Positions 36,027 to 46,400 of a DNA stretch of 64,000 bases are shown here, piece by piece. Made by a program: the position numbers and the translations under genes. The DNA comes from CAILZL01 sp035548495 (lineage in GTDB: Bacteria > Pseudomonadota > Gammaproteobacteria > Steroidobacterales > Steroidobacteraceae): the NCBI GenBank assembly GCA_035548495.1, contig DASZSV010000005.1, forward strand, positions 1 to 64,000, in the 5' to 3' direction. The notes under the pieces were generated by a model. It was not told where the DNA came from and did not search any database. It worked only from the letters and a program-made list of their open reading frames with translations. Within the stretch, counting starts at the first letter, position 1. Every line of letters begins with the position of its first letter.

Positions 36027-36976
36027 GATTCTTTGTTGTTCCTGTCAGCCCACAATGATGCCAATACACCGGTGGTCAAGATAACACCAATCACGGCAAG
36101 CGAGAGTCCGTCCGGTATTTTCACCTGCGCGTGCAACAACATCTTGATGCCAATCAATCCCAATATGACAACCAGGGTGATTTTCAGATACTTGAACAGC
36201 GCAAGCAATCCCGCCACAGCAAAATAAAGAGCACGCAGTCCCAGTATGGCAAAGGCATTGGAACTGAGTACCAGAAAGGTGTCCTGTGTGACTGAAAACA
36301 CAGCGGGGATCGAATCAACCGCGAACACCACATCGGCAACATCGACAAACAACAGAGCCACAAGCAACGGCGTGGCGACCATCCTGCTGTTCTGCATTGT
36401 AAAGAACCGGTCATCCGACAATTCATCGGATACCGGAACCACGCGCCTGATTGCACGCATGATGCGGCTGTGTTGTGGATCGAATTGACCCTCGTTATTC
36501 CGCAACATGCTGATGGCCGACCACAACAGTATCAACCCGAACACATAGAACATCCACGCGAATGAATGTATCAGTGCCGCGCCAGCGACGATCAGAATAC
36601 CGCGCATGATCAATGCACCGACAATACCCCAGAACAATACGCGATACTGGTATTGCAGCGGAATCTGCAGATAACTGAGAATGACGGCGATGACAAAGAT
36701 ATTATCGACTGACAACGACCATTCGAGCACATAGCCGGTAATGAATTGAATGAATGCGTCCAATCCAGCTGTGGATGTGTCAATACCAGGCCACTGGTAT
36801 TGGTAAAGGAAGTAAACCAGCACTGCAAACAACAGTGCAAAGACAATCCACATCAAGGTCGCAAGGAGTGCGCGCGACACACTGATGACCTGCGACTCGC
36901 GGTGCAGTACGCCGAGGTCCAGCACCAGCAACGCTGAATAGATCGCAAAGAAAATGAGCCAGATGGTCAAGGGCAT
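36023..36976 (-). CDS. TerC/Alx-family membrane protein
   Basis: This 317-residue protein has eight to nine predicted helices. EWSLSVDNIFVIAVIL and FVDVADVVFAVDSIPAVF are the paired acidic TerC/Alx motifs, and SNAFAILGLRALYFAV is a further family block. Alx-type proteins export manganese. Many alx genes are controlled by a yybP-ykoY Mn riboswitch, but the short gap to the secF terminator (37038-37061) leaves little room and I see none. The start is the ATG at 36976; GTG at 36994 is the alternative, and neither has a strong ribosome-binding site. Confidence 0.85.
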   Translation of the reverse strand: MPLTIWLIFFAIYSALLVLDLGVLHRESQVISVSRALLATLMWIVFALLFAVLVYFLYQYQWPGIDTSTAGLDAFIQFITGYVLEWSLSVDNIFVIAVILSYLQIPLQYQYRVLFWGIVGALIMRGILIVAGAALIHSFAWMFYVFGLILLWSAISMLRNNEGQFDPQHSRIMRAIRRVVPVSDELSDDRFFTMQNSRMVATPLLVALLFVDVADVVFAVDSIPAVFSVTQDTFLVLSSNAFAILGLRALYFAVAGLLALFKYLKITLVVILGLIGIKMLLHAQVKIPDGLSLAVIGVILTTGVLASLWADRNNKES

Positions 36977-37037
36977 GGATGCAAGAATAACCACGGCGTC
37001 ATTGCCACATCAACTTGATTTGTGTTGATGCAATAAA

Positions 37038-37061
37038 AAAGGCGCGATCACTCGCGCCTTT
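37038..37061 (-). terminator. Intrinsic terminator after secF
   Basis: GGCGCGA and TCGCGCC form a perfect seven-base stem around a four-base loop. Three flanking A-T pairs and a TTTTTT run follow on the minus strand. It lies 27 bases beyond the secF stop and closes the yajC-secD-secF transcript before the TerC pair. Confidence 0.85.
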
Positions 37062-37087
37062 GGGTGTCTTGAATTTTTTTCCTTGCA

Positions 37088-38029
37088 TCAAGGCAAGGCA
37101 TCGATCTTGGATTTGTCTTCCTGTGGCGGCATCAAGTCACGTGCACACAGGCCAAGTTCCAGTGACATGGCACCAGCCACATAAATGGATGAGTAGGTGC
37201 CAACGACAATACCCAGCGTCAATGCAGCGGAGAATCCTCGTAATGTTTCTCCGCCAAATACTAACAATACCAGCACCACCAGCAAGGTTGCACCGGAGGT
37301 AATGACCGTTCGCGACAGGGTCTGATTGATGGAGGCATCCAGCACTTCTTCGGAAGTCGCACGGCGCATGGTATGAAAATTGTCACGCACGCGATCGAAC
37401 ACCACCACGGTATCGTTCAAGGAATAACCGATGACCGCCAGAACGGCGGCCAACACCGACAGGTCAAACTGCAGATAGTCGCGCATCGCGGCAAAGAAAC
37501 CGAGAATGATGAAAGGATCATGCAATGTAGCAACCACTGCACTGACACCCATCTTCCACTGGAACCGGAACCAGGTATAAATACCCACCAGTAAAAAGGT
37601 TAGCATCACTGCCATGCCGCCTTGATTGGTCAACTCGCGACCGATCTGCGCGCCCAACACATCAGAGCGCAGTAACTTGACACCAGGCTCAACCGATTGC
37701 AGCGCATGTGTCACCGTTGCACCCAGAACCTTGATATCCGCACCCGGCTGCGGTGGCAAACGCACTTGCACATCCGTGGGACTACCATAAGTGGAAATTT
37801 CTATTTTATCGAAACCGGCCTGTTCCAGTGCGTGTCGGGACTGCGCAAGATCTGTTGCGTGTGGATAGTCGAATTCCATCACGACGCCGCCGGTAAAATC
37901 GATGCCAAGATTCAAACCACGGGTAACCAGCAGGATCACCGATACCACGATGGCGATGACCGAAACCACGTACCAGCGCCGGCGCGTGTGCATGAACGGA
38001 AACGTTGTGACTTTGTGAAAAAATTCCAT
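37088..38029 (-). CDS. secF: Protein translocase subunit SecF
   Basis: This 313-residue inner-membrane protein has six helices. GLNLGIDFTGGVVMEF opens the first periplasmic domain, and GYSLNDTVVVFDRVRDN marks the conserved fourth-fifth helix region. With SecD and YajC it uses the proton gradient to assist SecYEG-mediated export. The start is the ATG at 38029 (MEFFHKVTT). It lies 58 bases after secD. Confidence 0.96.
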   Translation of the reverse strand: MEFFHKVTTFPFMHTRRRWYVVSVIAIVVSVILLVTRGLNLGIDFTGGVVMEFDYPHATDLAQSRHALEQAGFDKIEISTYGSPTDVQVRLPPQPGADIKVLGATVTHALQSVEPGVKLLRSDVLGAQIGRELTNQGGMAVMLTFLLVGIYTWFRFQWKMGVSAVVATLHDPFIILGFFAAMRDYLQFDLSVLAAVLAVIGYSLNDTVVVFDRVRDNFHTMRRATSEEVLDASINQTLSRTVITSGATLLVVLVLLVFGGETLRGFSAALTLGIVVGTYSSIYVAGAMSLELGLCARDLMPPQEDKSKIDALP

Positions 38030-38087
38030 GACAGCACTCAACTGACTTTTAGTGACGTTCTCTTGGCAATTTCAACTCAGCAAGGAA

Positions 38088-39953
38088 TCAGATTGACAGC
38101 GATTCAAGACGGCGCCTGCGACCCCACACAAAGTGCACCAGCGCGCGGCTGCCCACCACCGATGTGAACAACGAGGTTGCAATACCCAGCGTCATGACGA
38201 TGGCAAAACTCTTGATGGTGCCGGTGCCGAATGAATACAGCACCAGACCGGCAATCAATGTTGTGATGTTGGAGTCAAAGATGGTGGCAAATGCCCTGTC
38301 GAAACCTGCATTGATGGATGCCATGGGTGAATTGCCGTTGCGCAGTTCTTCACGTATGCGCTCGTAAATGAGAATGTTGGCGTCCACCGCAATACCCAGA
38401 TGGAACACCACCGCAGCAATACCCGGCAACGACAACGATGCCTGCAACATGGACAACAATCCCACAGTCAAGACCAGATTGGAAAGCAGCACGGCATTGG
38501 CCACCCAGCCGAATGCGCGGTAATAAATCGCCATGAAAATAAATGTAAGCACCAGACCGATTGCCATGGCGTGCCAGCCTTTCCTGATGTTCTCTTCACC
38601 AAGGCTGGGACCCACGGTGCGTTGTTCCACCATCGTCAATGGCGCAGCCAATGAACCGGAACGCAACAGCAATGACAAATCTTTTGCTTCTGTCGCCTGC
38701 AATCCGGTGATCTGGAATTGCGATGAGAACACGCCGCGAATGGTGGCCACGTTGATCACGCTTTCTTCGGTGCAATCATCATTGACGCGCGTGCCATTGC
38801 ATTTTTCGCCGGGCGCAAGACGTTTGCGTTCAATGTAAACCGTGGCCATCGGCTTGCCCACATTCTGCTGCGTGTTCCTGAGCATCGCATCGCCGCCGCG
38901 TGCATCGAGTTTGACACTCACCGCAGGTTGTCCTTCCGATACCGTGCTTGTCGCATCGGTCAACTGGTCACCCGATACCACCACCTCACGCTTGAGCAGA
39001 ATCGGACCACCGTCATCACGGCGCTTGTACAGTTTGGAACCCAGCGGAATACGATTGGTGCGCATGGCTTCATAGGCATTGTTGGATTCATCCACCATGC
39101 GGAATTCCAGTGTCGCAGTGGCACCGAGAATACGGATGGCCTGATTGGGATCTTCCACACCTGGCAGTTCCACCACGATGCGATCCGCACCCTGCTTGGC
39201 CACAATGGGTTCAGAAATGCCCAACTGACTGACACGATTGCGCAAGGTAAGAATGTTCTTTTCAACGGCTGCCTGCTTGCGTTCGTTAAGCGCCTTGTCA
39301 GTCAGATGCGCAACCAGTTCAGCATTGCCGTCGGCGGTTTTCTGTTGCTGCACAATCAAGCTGCCATCGCTGGGTGTAATGGCCCGCTGCGCGGCATCCA
39401 GATCGTTGGGATCATGCAGCACCACATGCAATGCGCCGTTGTCGCTCATCACGCTGATGTAATGAATATTCTTGTCGCGCAACGTGGTGCGCACATCGCG
39501 TTCCAGCGTTTCCAGCGCCTGACTGACGGCACCAGCCGTGTCCACTTCGTAGACAAAGTGCACACCACCGCTCAAATCAAGACCCAGACTCATCGGGCGC
39601 AAGAACCCGGTCTTGCGCATCCAGGCCGGCATGCGCGATGCCTTGGACAATGCCACAGTGAAATCACCGGCAGTGCCCGACTGAATGGCCGCACGTGCCT
39701 TGGTACGATCAGCATCGCTGTTCAGACGAATAACCAGGCGATCGCCTTCAACGTAATCGGCATTGGGCTTGATGTGATTGTCATCCAGCACCTTCAGCAC
39801 GCTTTGCACCGTTGCATCATCCATCGCATGACGATCCGAACGCGACAATTGCAGCGCCGGATCGAAACCAAACACATTGGGAAGCGCGAACAACGTGCCG
39901 ACCAGCAGCACACCGATCACCAGCCAGTACTTCCAGGTTGCAAAGTGATACAT
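38088..39953 (-). CDS. secD: Protein translocase subunit SecD
   Basis: This 621-residue protein has an N-terminal helix (WLVIGVLLVGTLFALPNVF), a long periplasmic domain with the SecD motif SLGLDLSGGVHFVYEVD, and five further helices ending with HLGIAVDANILIYERIREE. It complexes with SecF and YajC at the SecYEG channel. It stands in the standard order yajC-secD-secF on the minus strand. Confidence 0.97.
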   Translation of the reverse strand: MYHFATWKYWLVIGVLLVGTLFALPNVFGFDPALQLSRSDRHAMDDATVQSVLKVLDDNHIKPNADYVEGDRLVIRLNSDADRTKARAAIQSGTAGDFTVALSKASRMPAWMRKTGFLRPMSLGLDLSGGVHFVYEVDTAGAVSQALETLERDVRTTLRDKNIHYISVMSDNGALHVVLHDPNDLDAAQRAITPSDGSLIVQQQKTADGNAELVAHLTDKALNERKQAAVEKNILTLRNRVSQLGISEPIVAKQGADRIVVELPGVEDPNQAIRILGATATLEFRMVDESNNAYEAMRTNRIPLGSKLYKRRDDGGPILLKREVVVSGDQLTDATSTVSEGQPAVSVKLDARGGDAMLRNTQQNVGKPMATVYIERKRLAPGEKCNGTRVNDDCTEESVINVATIRGVFSSQFQITGLQATEAKDLSLLLRSGSLAAPLTMVEQRTVGPSLGEENIRKGWHAMAIGLVLTFIFMAIYYRAFGWVANAVLLSNLVLTVGLLSMLQASLSLPGIAAVVFHLGIAVDANILIYERIREELRNGNSPMASINAGFDRAFATIFDSNITTLIAGLVLYSFGTGTIKSFAIVMTLGIATSLFTSVVGSRALVHFVWGRRRRLESLSI

Positions 39954-39991
39954 GGAACCGAACCCCGTAACGTTCTTGCGTTGTTATTTGC

Positions 39992-40330
39992 TTAGCTGTT
40001 CTTCAACGTGCCTTTGGGCAGCACTTGCGAAATGGTATTGCGCTGTACTTTCACTTGCACATTGTTGGCAATTTCCACCGTCAGGAAATTTTCACCCACT
40101 TCAGTGACCTTGCCGACGATGCCGCCGGAGGTCGCCACTTCGGCGCCCACTTCCAGCGCTGCAACCATGGCGCGATGTTCCTTGGCGCGCTTGTTCTGCG
40201 GGCGGATCAACATGAAGTAAAACGCCACGAAGATCAGAATCAGCGGCAACATGGAAATCAAACCACCGCCGGGGGCGGCAGCCGGAGCACCCGCAGTTTG
40301 TGCTGCGGCAGTAGAGATCAAACCATCCAT
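39992..40330 (-). CDS. yajC: Sec translocon accessory protein YajC
   Basis: This 112-residue protein has a single transmembrane helix (LPLILIFVAFYFMLI) followed by the invariant RPQNKRAKEH and a small cytoplasmic domain with GIVGKVTEV. I start it at the ATG at 40330 with AGGTGA upstream; an open extension to 40399 is not family-like. It is the first gene of the yajC-secD-secF group, 38 bases before secD and 99 bases after tgt. Confidence 0.95.
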   Translation of the reverse strand: MDGLISTAAAQTAGAPAAAPGGGLISMLPLILIFVAFYFMLIRPQNKRAKEHRAMVAALEVGAEVATSGGIVGKVTEVGENFLTVEIANNVQVKVQRNTISQVLPKGTLKNS

Positions 40331-40429
40331 TACAATTTCACCTTTGGCCGGAAACGAAAAGGGGCCGGAGTATACACGAGCAGGGCTGCTGTTATTCAAA
40401 TTGCCGTGTATTTGCCGCAGCCAACCGCC

Positions 40430-41545
40430 TTATGCAGCGCCTGCAGCCGCGCGTTTTGCGTAAAATTCAGCCGAAAAAGCACCAAACCGGTGATCGCCGA
40501 TGGCCGCGCGAATCTCGCCCATTAACTGTTGGTAATAGTGCAGATTGTGAATGGTGGCGAGCCGTGCGCCGAGAATTTCATTGCAACGGTCCAGATGCTT
40601 GAGATAGGCACGCGAATAATGCCGGCAGGTGTAACACATGCAATGCTCATCAATCGGACGGGTATCTTTTTCGTACATGGCATTGCGGATGCGTACTACA
40701 CCGGTGGTGGTGAACAAATGACCATTGCGTGCATTACGTGTCGGCATGACGCAATCAAACATGTCCACACCGCGACGCACCGCTTCGACAATATCTTCGG
40801 GAGTGCCGACACCCATCAGGTAACGCGGATGGTCTTGCGGCAAGTGCGGTTCCAGCGCTTCAAGCACACGTTCGCGTTCTTCTTTGGGCTCGCCCACGGC
40901 AAGACCGCCGATGGCATAACCATCAAAACCGATCTGCATCAATCCCGCCAGCGATGCCTTACGCAACGGCATGTACATGCCACCTTGCACAATGGCGAAC
41001 AGCGCATTCGGGTTTCGCAGTCGATCGAATTCCTCACGGCTGCGCGCCGCCCAGCGCAATGACAGTTCCATCGACTTGCGTGCCTGTTCTTCCGTTGCCG
41101 GATACGGCGTGCATTCATCGAAGATCATCACGATGTCGGAATCAAGATCGCGTTGCACCTGCATGGATTTTTCCGGTGTCAGATTCACCAGATCACCATT
41201 CACGGGTGAACGGAACTCCACACCCTGTTCGGTAATCTTGCGCAGCGTTGCGAGACTGAACACCTGAAAACCGCCGGAATCGGTAAGGATGGGTTTATCC
41301 CAGTGCATGAACCGGTGTAGATTGCCATGCGCACGAATCACTTCCATGCCCGGCCGCAACATCAGGTGAAAAGTATTGCCCAGTACGATTTGCGCACCGA
41401 TGGATTCCAGTTCTTCCGGCGTCATCGCCTTCACGGTGCCATAGGTTCCCACCGGCATGAATGCCGGCGTTTCAACGGTACCGCGTTGAAAGATCAGCCG
41501 TCCGCGACGGGAACGATCATCAGTGTTTAGTAATTCAAATTTCAT
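40430..41545 (-). CDS. tgt: tRNA-guanine transglycosylase
   Basis: This 371-residue enzyme exchanges guanine-34 for preQ1 in tRNAs with GUN anticodons. The substrate pocket motif LTDSGGFQVFSL, the catalytic region DCVMPTRNARNGHLFT and the zinc site CMCYTCRHYSRAYLKHL are all intact. It acts directly before QueA, encoded upstream on the same strand 304 bases away. The tRNA-His (GUG anticodon) in this window is a natural substrate. Confidence 0.97.
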   Translation of the reverse strand: MKFELLNTDDRSRRGRLIFQRGTVETPAFMPVGTYGTVKAMTPEELESIGAQIVLGNTFHLMLRPGMEVIRAHGNLHRFMHWDKPILTDSGGFQVFSLATLRKITEQGVEFRSPVNGDLVNLTPEKSMQVQRDLDSDIVMIFDECTPYPATEEQARKSMELSLRWAARSREEFDRLRNPNALFAIVQGGMYMPLRKASLAGLMQIGFDGYAIGGLAVGEPKEERERVLEALEPHLPQDHPRYLMGVGTPEDIVEAVRRGVDMFDCVMPTRNARNGHLFTTTGVVRIRNAMYEKDTRPIDEHCMCYTCRHYSRAYLKHLDRCNEILGARLATIHNLHYYQQLMGEIRAAIGDHRFGAFSAEFYAKRAAAGAA

Positions 41546-41849
41546 TTATACACATTCATGTTGCGCGTGCCACGACCCCAGTCAGATCAATGATTGCGAA
41601 ATCGCCGTAAATATATCCCTATAGGCCCCGCAAAAACTCCTGTTTTTGACGGCTTCTTCATCATTGATCCGACCGAATCCGTTTGCACGCTCTTCGTCAA
41701 TGGTCGTTCAGCGACGTCAATTAAAGGTCGTCGATAGTGATCTGTTCTTGAAAAAAGCGTTGAAAACAGGAAGTTTTCACGCAGCTTACAGGGACGTATT
41801 CACAGCAGTTTTAAAAAGACCAGACCAGTATCGACGATTACAGCGCAAA
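41546..41849. other. 304-base gap between queA and tgt
   Basis: The gap holds no supportable gene. Its main content is the inverted-repeat element at 41631-41779 (listed separately). Genes of the queA-tgt pair are usually much closer together, so this looks like inserted sequence. Confidence 0.5.
41631..41779. repeat. 149-base element bounded by imperfect ~31-base inverted repeats, each with a hairpin
   Basis: The left end contains CAAAAAC-TCCT-GTTTTTG (41631-41648) and the right end TGAAAAC-AGGAA-GTTTTCA (41761-41779). The reverse complement of the right end aligns with the left end over about 31 bases (CCTGTTTT...ACG...CTT) with few mismatches. On the minus strand the right hairpin is followed by a run of six T, so it may also serve as a queA terminator. 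It has the shape of a MITE, but I can see only one copy. Confidence 0.45.
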
Positions 41850-42869
41850 TCATCGCTCAATCAGCATCGCATCACCATAACTGAAAAAGCGATAACGCTC
41901 CGCTACTGCATGTTGATATGCACTCATCATCAACTCATAACCGCCGAAAGCACATACCAGCATCAGCAGGGTGGATTCCGGCAGGTGAAAGTTGGTGATC
42001 ATCGCATCAATCACTTTGAACTCATAACCGGGGCGAATGAACAAGCGTGTTTCACCACTGAATGGTTCCAAATCCACGGTTGAATGCTGTGCCGCGGATT
42101 CCAGACTGCGAACCACCGTGGTGCCCACGGCGATGACTCGCCCGCCGCGTTGCCGCGCACGGGCAATGGCTTGGCAGGCGGATGCAGGGACCTGCACAAA
42201 CTCCTGATGCATTTTGTGATCATCCAGATTGTCAACGCGCACCGGCTGAAACGTGCCCGCGCCCACATGCAGGGTAACGTAACTGAATTCCACACCCTGA
42301 GTGCTCAGGCGATCCAGCATGGCCTGATCAAAATGCAATCCCGCAGTTGGCGCCGCCACCGCACCCAATTGCTTTGAATATACGGTTTGATAGCGCTCGG
42401 TATCCGCAGCTTCAACATCGCGCTCTATATAAGGAGGCAACGGCAATGCACCGTGCTGCAGAAAAAATGCCAGCGGATCATCGCTCAGTTCCAGTTCAAA
42501 CAGATCATCGCGACGATCAATGAACGTGGCGCTTACACCACCCGCCAATTGCACTGGCGCATCGGCGCGCAACGGCTTGCTGGCATGCACATGCGCGAGA
42601 ATGCGGCGATTGTCGAGAATGCGTTCCAGCATGATCTCCACCTTGCCGCCGCTGGGTTTGCGGCCAAACACTCGCGCCGGAATCACGCGCGTATCGTTGA
42701 ACACCAGCAGGTCGCCGGGATTCAGCAATGCCGGCAAATCAACAAACCGCCGGTCCGTATAACCCCTGCCAGCGTTGACATGCAACAGGCGGCTGCCGGT
42801 GCGATTGACCAGCGGATGCTGTGCAATCAGCTCATCGGGAAGGCGGTAATAAAAATCTCTGCGTTGCAT
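41850..42869 (-). CDS. queA: S-adenosylmethionine:tRNA ribosyltransferase-isomerase
   Basis: This 339-residue enzyme adds the epoxycyclopentane group to preQ1-modified tRNA. It opens with MQRRDFYYRLPDELIAQHP at the ATG at 42869; the open frame extends to 43016 but the extra 49 residues are not family-like. VFNDTRVIPARVFG, AAPTAGLHFD, VTLHVGAGTFQPVR and FHLPESTLLMLVCAF are QueA blocks. It is divergent from tRNA-Leu and upstream of tgt, completing the last two dedicated steps of queuosine synthesis. Confidence 0.96.
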   Translation of the reverse strand: MQRRDFYYRLPDELIAQHPLVNRTGSRLLHVNAGRGYTDRRFVDLPALLNPGDLLVFNDTRVIPARVFGRKPSGGKVEIMLERILDNRRILAHVHASKPLRADAPVQLAGGVSATFIDRRDDLFELELSDDPLAFFLQHGALPLPPYIERDVEAADTERYQTVYSKQLGAVAAPTAGLHFDQAMLDRLSTQGVEFSYVTLHVGAGTFQPVRVDNLDDHKMHQEFVQVPASACQAIARARQRGGRVIAVGTTVVRSLESAAQHSTVDLEPFSGETRLFIRPGYEFKVIDAMITNFHLPESTLLMLVCAFGGYELMMSAYQHAVAERYRFFSYGDAMLIER

Positions 42870-42946
42870 GGGGCGCGCACGGTAGCAGGCACAGCCCGCC
42901 TTCACAAATCTGTGCACAAAAAATGCTCCAGGATGCAAAAAAGTAT

Positions 42947-42974
42947 TTGCGTGTTCTGATATCGCCCCTATACT
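42947..42974 (+). promoter_or_regulatory. Promoter of tRNA-Leu
   Basis: TTGCGT (42947-42952), a 16-base spacer, then TATACT (42969-42974). The discriminator that follows is GC-rich (TGCGGCCC), the pattern expected of stringently controlled stable-RNA promoters. Transcription would begin about 35 bases before the tRNA. Confidence 0.6.
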
Positions 42975-43016
42975 TGCGGCCCTTGCGCCAGCCAGATGGC
43001 GAATCTCCAGATACAT

Positions 43017-43104
43017 GCCGGAGTGGCGGAACTGGTAGACGCAGCGGACTCAAAATCCGCCGGGGTAACCCCCCGTGAAGGTTCGATTCCTTTCTCCGGC
43101 ACCA
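43017..43104 (+). tRNA. tRNA-Leu (anticodon CAA)
   Basis: The acceptor GCCGGAG pairs with CTCCGGC, followed by discriminator A and an encoded CCA at 43102-43104. The anticodon loop is CTCAAAA between GCGGA and TCCGC, giving anticodon CAA (UUG codon). The long variable arm CCGGGGTAACCCCCCG marks a class II leucine tRNA. A two-hairpin repeat begins immediately downstream. Confidence 0.97.
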
Positions 43105-43118
43105 ATCTTTCTCTTTTG

Positions 43119-43188
43119 CTTCTTTTCTCTTTGGATTCGCACAGAGAAAAGAAGTAATGTCAGGGAGGTTGCGTAGCAACCGCCTGCC
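43119..43188 (+). repeat. tRNA-trailing two-hairpin repeat, copy 1
   Basis: A perfect 12-base pyrimidine/purine stem (CTTCTTTTCTCT / AGAGAAAAGAAG, 43119-43154) is followed by TAATGTCAGGGA and a GC-rich hairpin GGTTGC-GTA-GCAACC (43167-43181), then GCCTGCC. It begins 14 bases after the tRNA-Leu CCA and runs in tRNA orientation. Confidence 0.75.
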
Positions 43189-43197
43189 CTCTTGAAT

Positions 43198-43272
43198 CTT
43201 TTTCTCTTGATTCGAAAAGAAAAAGTAAATGATCTCAGGGAGCTCGCGCAGCGAGCGCTTACCCTCCTTCGA
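43198..43272 (+). repeat. tRNA-trailing two-hairpin repeat, copy 2
   Basis: CTTTTTCT / AGAAAAAG (43198-43225), then TAAATGATCTCAGGGA, then GCTCGC-GCA-GCGAGC (43242-43256) and GCTTACCCTCCTTCGA. It is tandem with copy 1 in the same orientation. The region 43273-43487 before the RND gene shows no further gene. Confidence 0.75.
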
Positions 43273-43487
43273 TGCAGGGTCTCCCATCTTCAGGTTTTCT
43301 TTCTCCAATCTCTTTGGTTGAGCAAGAGATTAAAGACTCACCGCGAGCACCTCACCTCACCTTTCCTACAGTTCATTAAAATCGCTTGATAACCTGCTAA
43401 CCTTGTGCGGTTGAACGTTCGCGTTGATGATCGAATGCCGCCACGTCCAACGCGTGTTACGAAAAAAGATCGATCAGGTAAACATTC

Positions 43488-46400
43488 ATGTGGATTGTCA
43501 GGCTGGCGCTAAACCGGCCCTATACATTCATCGTGCTGGCCATTGTCATTGTGCTGCTGGGTGGCTTCACCATTGCACGCACCGCCACCGATATCTTTCC
43601 CAATATCAACATTCCCATCATCAGCACCATCTGGAGTTATGGTGGACTGCCGCCCGACGAAATGGCAACGCGCGTGGTGTCCGGCGCAGAGCGATCCGCA
43701 CAGGTGACCGTCAACGATGTGGAACATACGGAATCGCAATCATTGAACGGCATTGCGGTGGTAAAATATTTCTTCCAGCCACAGGTCAACGAAGAACTGG
43801 CCTATTCACAAATCACCGGCGTGTCACAAACGCTGTTGCGTCAGGCGCCACCGGGTACTACGCCGCCATTCGTGCTGGCATACAACGCATCATCAGTGCC
43901 CATTCTGCAGCTGGCACTGGACAGCCCGACCTTGTCCGAAGCGCAATTGTTCGATCTGGCCAACACCGTCATCCGTCCCGGACTCACCACTGTGCGCGGC
44001 GCATCCATGCCGTTTCCTTCGGGCGGTGTGCAGCGGCAGATTCAAGTGGATCTTGATCCAGCCGCATTGCGCGCCAGAGGCCTGTCGGCCAGCGATGTCA
44101 GCAGTGCCATGGGTGAACAGAACCTCATCATTCCGGCGGGCGTGCAGAAAATCGGCGACACCGAATATGACATCAAGCTGAACTCAATGCCGCTCAAGGT
44201 GGAAGCGCTGAACAACATACCCATTCGCACCGTGAATGGCGTGACCACATTTGTGCGTGATGTGGCCAATGTGCGCGATGGCTCCGGACCGCAAACCAAT
44301 CTGGCACGCGTCAACGGACATCATTCGGTGTTGATGACCGTGCTGAAAACCGGCAGCGCTTCCACCATCGACATCATTGAACACATCAAGAGGTTACTGC
44401 CACGCATTGAGGCCGGCCTGCCCGATGATCTCAAGATCAATGTGATGAATGATCAATCGCTGTTCGTGCGCGGCGCAGTGAATGGCGTGATTCGCGAAGG
44501 CATTCTTGCTGCGGCACTCACTGGCCTGATGATTCTGCTGTTCCTCGGTTCGTGGCGCAGCACGCTGATCATCACCATTTCCATTCCGCTGTCGGTGCTG
44601 ACTTCCATCATCTGCCTGTCCGCATTGGGTGAAACCATCAACATCATGACACTGGGCGGCCTGGCGCTGGCAGTGGGCATTCTGGTTGATGACGCAACGG
44701 TTGCCATTGAAAACATCAACTGGCATCTGGAACATGGCAAGGATGTGGAAAGTGCCATTCTCGATGGCGCGCAACAAATCGCCGTGCCCGCACTGGTTTC
44801 AACACTGTGCATCTGTATTGTATTTGTGCCGATGTTCCTGCTCACCGGGGTATCGAAATTCTTGTTTGTGCCGCTGGCTGAGGCCGTGGTGTTTGCGATG
44901 CTGGCGTCGTATGTGCTGTCGCGCACGCTGGTGCCGACACTGGCCAAGTACTGGCTGCGTCTGCATGTGGCTGAACACCTCAAGGCATCCAGCAATAACA
45001 TCTTTATCCGCATCCAGCATGGCTTTGAACGACGCTTCACCGCTTTCAGAAGTGGTTATCACGATCTGTTGCGCTCCGCCATGCATCATCGCTGGGGACT
45101 GGTGATGGTATTCATGGTTATCGGCTTGACAGCCGTGCCGTTATGGCCATGGCTTGGCAGAGACTTTTTTCCATCTGTCGATGGCGGTGAAATAAAATTG
45201 CATCTGCGTGCACGCAGTGGCACCCGCATTGATGAAACTGCACAGATTTGCGATGCCGTTGAAGACACCGTCAGACAGGTAATTCCTGCGAACGAACTGC
45301 AAAGCATCGCTGACAACATTGGCCTGCCTTACAGCGGCATCAACCTGTCGTACAGCACTTCCGCACCGGTGGGTCCCGGCGATGCGGACATCTTCATCGC
45401 ACTCAACAAAGATCATCATCCCACCGAAAACTATGTGCGGCAGTTGCGCACGCGATTGCAGGAGCGGTTTCCATCAGTCAGTTTTGCATTTCTGCCGGCC
45501 GATATTGTCAGTCAGATTCTGAACTTTGGCCTGCCTGCGCCGCTGGATATCCAGATTGTCGGTCGCAACGCCGATGCCAATCGTGAAGTCGCGCGCCAAC
45601 TGCTGGTGAAGCTGAAACAGATTCCAGGTGCAGTGGACTTGCGCATTCAACAACCTTCCGATCATCCGCAATTAAATGTCACTGTGGACCGTGTCAACGC
45701 GGCAACACTGGGCATCACACAGAACGATGTCGCCACCAATCTGCTGATTTCGCTGTCAGGCAGCCATCAGACCGCACCCACATCGTGGATTGATCCCAAG
45801 TCCGGCATTCAATACAACATCACGGTTCAGGCACCACAATACCGCCTGAATTCAATTCAGGATCTCGCCGCCACGCCCATCACCGGTGGCAATTCCCACA
45901 TGCAATTGCTATCAAACCTGGCCAGCATCACCCGCAGCACCAGTCCTGCAGTGGTGAGTCACTACAACGCATTGCCGGTGATTGATATCTATGGTTCGGT
46001 CAGCGGCACTGATCTCAATTCCGTTGCCACCCGCATTCATGCGCTGGTGCAGGAAACAGAAAAGGAACTGCCCAAGGGCAGCCACATTGATGTGCGCGGA
46101 CAGATTGAAACCATGCGCACTTCGTTCAGTGGTCTTGCTTACGGCATGATTGGCGCAGTGCTGCTTATTTATCTGTTGATCGTGGTCAACTTCCAGAGCT
46201 GGCTGGATCCGCTGATCATCATCAGTGCATTGCCTTCAGCAGCGGCAGGCATGGTGTGGATGCTGTTTGTCACACACACCACCGTCAGTGTGCCGGCGTT
46301 GATCGGCGCCATCATGTGCATGGGTGTGGCCACTGCCAACAGTATTCTGGTGGTGAGCTTTGCACGCGAACGCTTGAATGCCGGATTGAATGCCGCAGCC

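Noticed and set aside
38928..39995. 355-residue plus-strand ORF
   Set aside because: It is antisense to secD and has no recognisable domain.
42832..43308. 158-residue minus-strand ORF containing RRKESNLHGG
   Set aside because: It is a translation across tRNA-Leu and the trailing repeats, a well-known kind of spurious ORF. The same applies to the ORFs over tRNA-His/Arg at 53464-54060 and tRNA-Pro at 54458-54838.
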